NCBI GenBank assembly: GCA_046302715.1
Contig: JBKCHQ010000157.1
Location: 1 to 7,649, forward strand
DNA from: CAMCXT01 sp046302715
GTDB lineage: Bacteria; Bacteroidota; Bacteroidia; M30B66
DNA: 7,649 bases
Reading direction: 5' to 3'
Numbering within the stretch: position 1 is the first letter of the stretch; each line of letters begins with the position of its first letter. The notes under the pieces were generated by a model. The model did no database searches, was not told the origin of the DNA, and saw only the letters and a list, made by a program, of their open reading frames with translations. Of the stretch, positions 6,315-7,649 are shown one piece after another. A program made the position numbers and the translations under genes.

Positions 6315-6796
6315 GCAAGGCCGTTTTTTTCGATCGCGATGGCATTGTTAACCGTGAATTGGGCGACTACATCAAGCAGTTTCACGAATTCGAAATTCAC
6401 GAGCCGGTGCTGCCTTTTCTGGCAGAATTAAAATCGAGAAACTATCTCACCATCATCATTACCAATCAAGGCGGAATTGCTAAAGGGCTTTACGACCATG
6501 CGTTGGTGGATGCATGTACCGAATATCTGCAAAATTACCTACGCCCATTGAATTTAGGCTTTGATGCCGTTTACTATTGTCCTCATCATCCGCAGTTTGG
6601 CGCCTGCCTTTGTCGTAAACCTTCGGGCTTGCTCATTGAAAAAGCCATAGCCCGTTTTAAACTCGATCCCCATAAGTGTTTTATGGTAGGCGACAAAGAG
6701 CGCGATGTTTTGGCGGCCGAAGCAGCAGGCATAAAAGGTTATTTACTTCCCCCCAACCCCAGTACCGAAGCGCTTTTACAATGTCTGAGCTATTAG
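6311..6796 (+). CDS. HAD-IIIA phosphatase, GmhB-like (heptose bisphosphate / histidinol phosphate type)
   Basis: The 161-residue cytoplasmic phosphatase carries all four HAD motifs: 'FFDRDG' with nucleophile D8 and acid/base D10; T51 of 'ITNQGG'; K103 in 'CRKP'; and 'GDKERD' with D128 and D132 for magnesium. A zinc site typical of GmhB is present as C90, H92, C99 and C101 ('YYCPHHP' then 'ACLCRKP'). GmhB removes the 7-phosphate of D-glycero-manno-heptose 1,7-bisphosphate for LPS heptose; the related HisB N-terminal domain acts on histidinol phosphate. Neither pathway's other genes lie here, so the substrate is open. I chose the ATG at 6311 (ATGA overlap with the rhomboid stop) over an in-frame ATG at 6224, which would add residues encoded inside the rhomboid gene. 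It overlaps the downstream gene by 16 bases. Confidence 0.88.
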   Translation: MSKAVFFDRDGIVNRELGDYIKQFHEFEIHEPVLPFLAELKSRNYLTIIITNQGGIAKGLYDHALVDACTEYLQNYLRPLNLGFDAVYYCPHHPQFGACLCRKPSGLLIEKAIARFKLDPHKCFMVGDKERDVLAAEAAGIKGYLLPPNPSTEALLQCLSY

Positions 6797-7647
6797 AATT
6801 TCCGCTCATTAATGTTGATGGTGACCTAAAGCCAATAGCGGAAGGCGTTTTGCCGTTCAGCAACCGTTCATTCTTATACGGTGATGGGCTTTTTGAGAGC
6901 GTACGCATCAGCCAATCGCAAGCGCTATTTCTTGCCGACCATTTTGATCGCCTATGGCATGGAGCTGAATTTTTGGGCCTTCGCATGTCCAAAAGCCAGG
7001 ACATGCTTCGAGACGAATTGACAGCATTTATCGAAGCCAATAAAATAGACGAGGGCAGAGTGCGTATAACCTTTTTTCGCAAGGGGGGAGGATTTTACTG
7101 TCCTGAGAATGACGAGGCCGGCTATCTTATAAACGCTATCGCATTAACCAATCAAGCTTTTCGATTTAACGAAAAAGGCCTACATATTGGCATACATCCT
7201 TCGCTTAGAAAAGCGCTTTCGCCGCTTTCAGAAATAAAAAGCACCTCAGCATTGCAATACGTTATTGCTGCCCGCTATGGTAAAAGCCAAGGGTGGGACG
7301 ACACCGTACTTTTAAACGAGGCGGGTAATTTATGCGAAACGGCCAGCTCAAACCTCTTTATAATTTTACCAGGCAAAAAACTGGTTACGCCCCAATTAGG
7401 CGAAGGATTGCTACCGGGAGTGTTTCGAAAAAACCTCTTGCAATGCCTAAAGGAGTATTCCATAGAGGTCTCTGAAACCACACTTACACCCGATGTTTTA
7501 TTGCAAGCAGAGGAGGTGTTTACCTGCAATTCGATTAAAGGAATTCAATGGGTAATGTCTTACGGTAAAAGAAGATATTTTGCCGCATTTACGCGAACAC
7601 TCTCTCAGAAAATGAATGAATGGACGCAACAAAAAAGTGTACTATAA
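6781..7647 (+). CDS. Class IV aminotransferase, possibly aminodeoxychorismate lyase
   Basis: The 288-residue protein is a fold-type IV PLP enzyme. 'YGDGLFES' near 33-40 and R57 in 'DHFDRL' match the phosphate-side and substrate-pocket positions of the family. The PLP lysine is K153 in 'EIKSTSALQY', and E186 ('CETASSNLF') is the glutamate that contacts the pyridine nitrogen. The final motif 'CNSIKGIQWV' (about 249-258) resembles aminodeoxychorismate lyase (PabC, folate synthesis) more than the 'GTA' turn of branched-chain aminotransferases, so a PabC-like role is the better guess, unproven without pabA/pabB nearby. The start at 6781 overlaps the phosphatase by 16 bases; an in-frame ATG at 6676 would add 35 Arg-rich residues that read as out-of-frame phosphatase and is rejected. 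The gene ends two bases before the window edge. Confidence 0.85.
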   Translation: MSELLEFPLINVDGDLKPIAEGVLPFSNRSFLYGDGLFESVRISQSQALFLADHFDRLWHGAEFLGLRMSKSQDMLRDELTAFIEANKIDEGRVRITFFRKGGGFYCPENDEAGYLINAIALTNQAFRFNEKGLHIGIHPSLRKALSPLSEIKSTSALQYVIAARYGKSQGWDDTVLLNEAGNLCETASSNLFIILPGKKLVTPQLGEGLLPGVFRKNLLQCLKEYSIEVSETTLTPDVLLQAEEVFTCNSIKGIQWVMSYGKRRYFAAFTRTLSQKMNEWTQQKSVL

Positions 7648-7649
7648 AT

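Noticed and set aside
6681..7082. 133-codon minus-strand open frame over the phosphatase/aminotransferase junction
   Set aside because: It is antisense to two well-supported proteins and has an Arg/Ser-rich composition typical of a wrong-strand frame.

Overview
The window looks like ordinary chromosomal sequence from a member of the Bacteroidota, probably of the Sphingobacteria/Chitinophagia/Cytophagia type. The reasons are a large periplasmic two-component-regulator propeller protein with a 'GYSQ' signal-peptide end, mid-range GC by eye, and no clear Shine-Dalgarno sequences before the start codons. Promoter-like elements also resemble the Bacteroidota form (TTTG, about 17-21 bases, TAnnTTTG). 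Genus-level placement cannot be made from this sequence alone.

Layout. Positions 1-1756 (minus strand) hold the N-terminal 585 codons of a large sensor whose twelve visible blades form a beta-propeller array; the gene runs off the left edge. Reading the other way, a 64-residue unrecognised protein (1872-2066) ends at a strong intrinsic terminator (2083-2115). A repair and oxidative-defence group follows on the plus strand: endonuclease III (nth, 2182-2880), 19 bases later a Bcp/PrxQ peroxiredoxin (2900-3349), then, from its own likely promoter, recA (3481-4479) with a terminator (4517-4546). Next are a TPR-repeat lipoprotein (4663-5649) and a tightly packed trio: rhomboid protease (5697-6314), GmhB-type HAD phosphatase (6311-6796) and class IV aminotransferase/aminodeoxychorismate lyase (6781-7647). 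The trio's genes overlap by 4 and 16 bases, so they are probably co-transcribed and translationally coupled.

How the genes relate. nth (excision of oxidised pyrimidines), the peroxiredoxin (peroxide removal) and recA (recombinational repair) form a plausible functional neighbourhood. An identical 11-base stretch lies in the proposed -7 regions of nth and recA. The trio shares no obvious pathway; it looks like a housekeeping operon held together by overlap.

I found no CRISPR array, insertion sequence, phage gene, toxin-antitoxin pair, tRNA or rRNA. No intergenic gap exceeds about 185 bases. I do not see a convincing new multi-gene system. The items most worth a second look are the small terminator-capped protein, the near-leaderless promoter arrangements, the tail-less RecA, and the coupled rhomboid/phosphatase/aminotransferase set.
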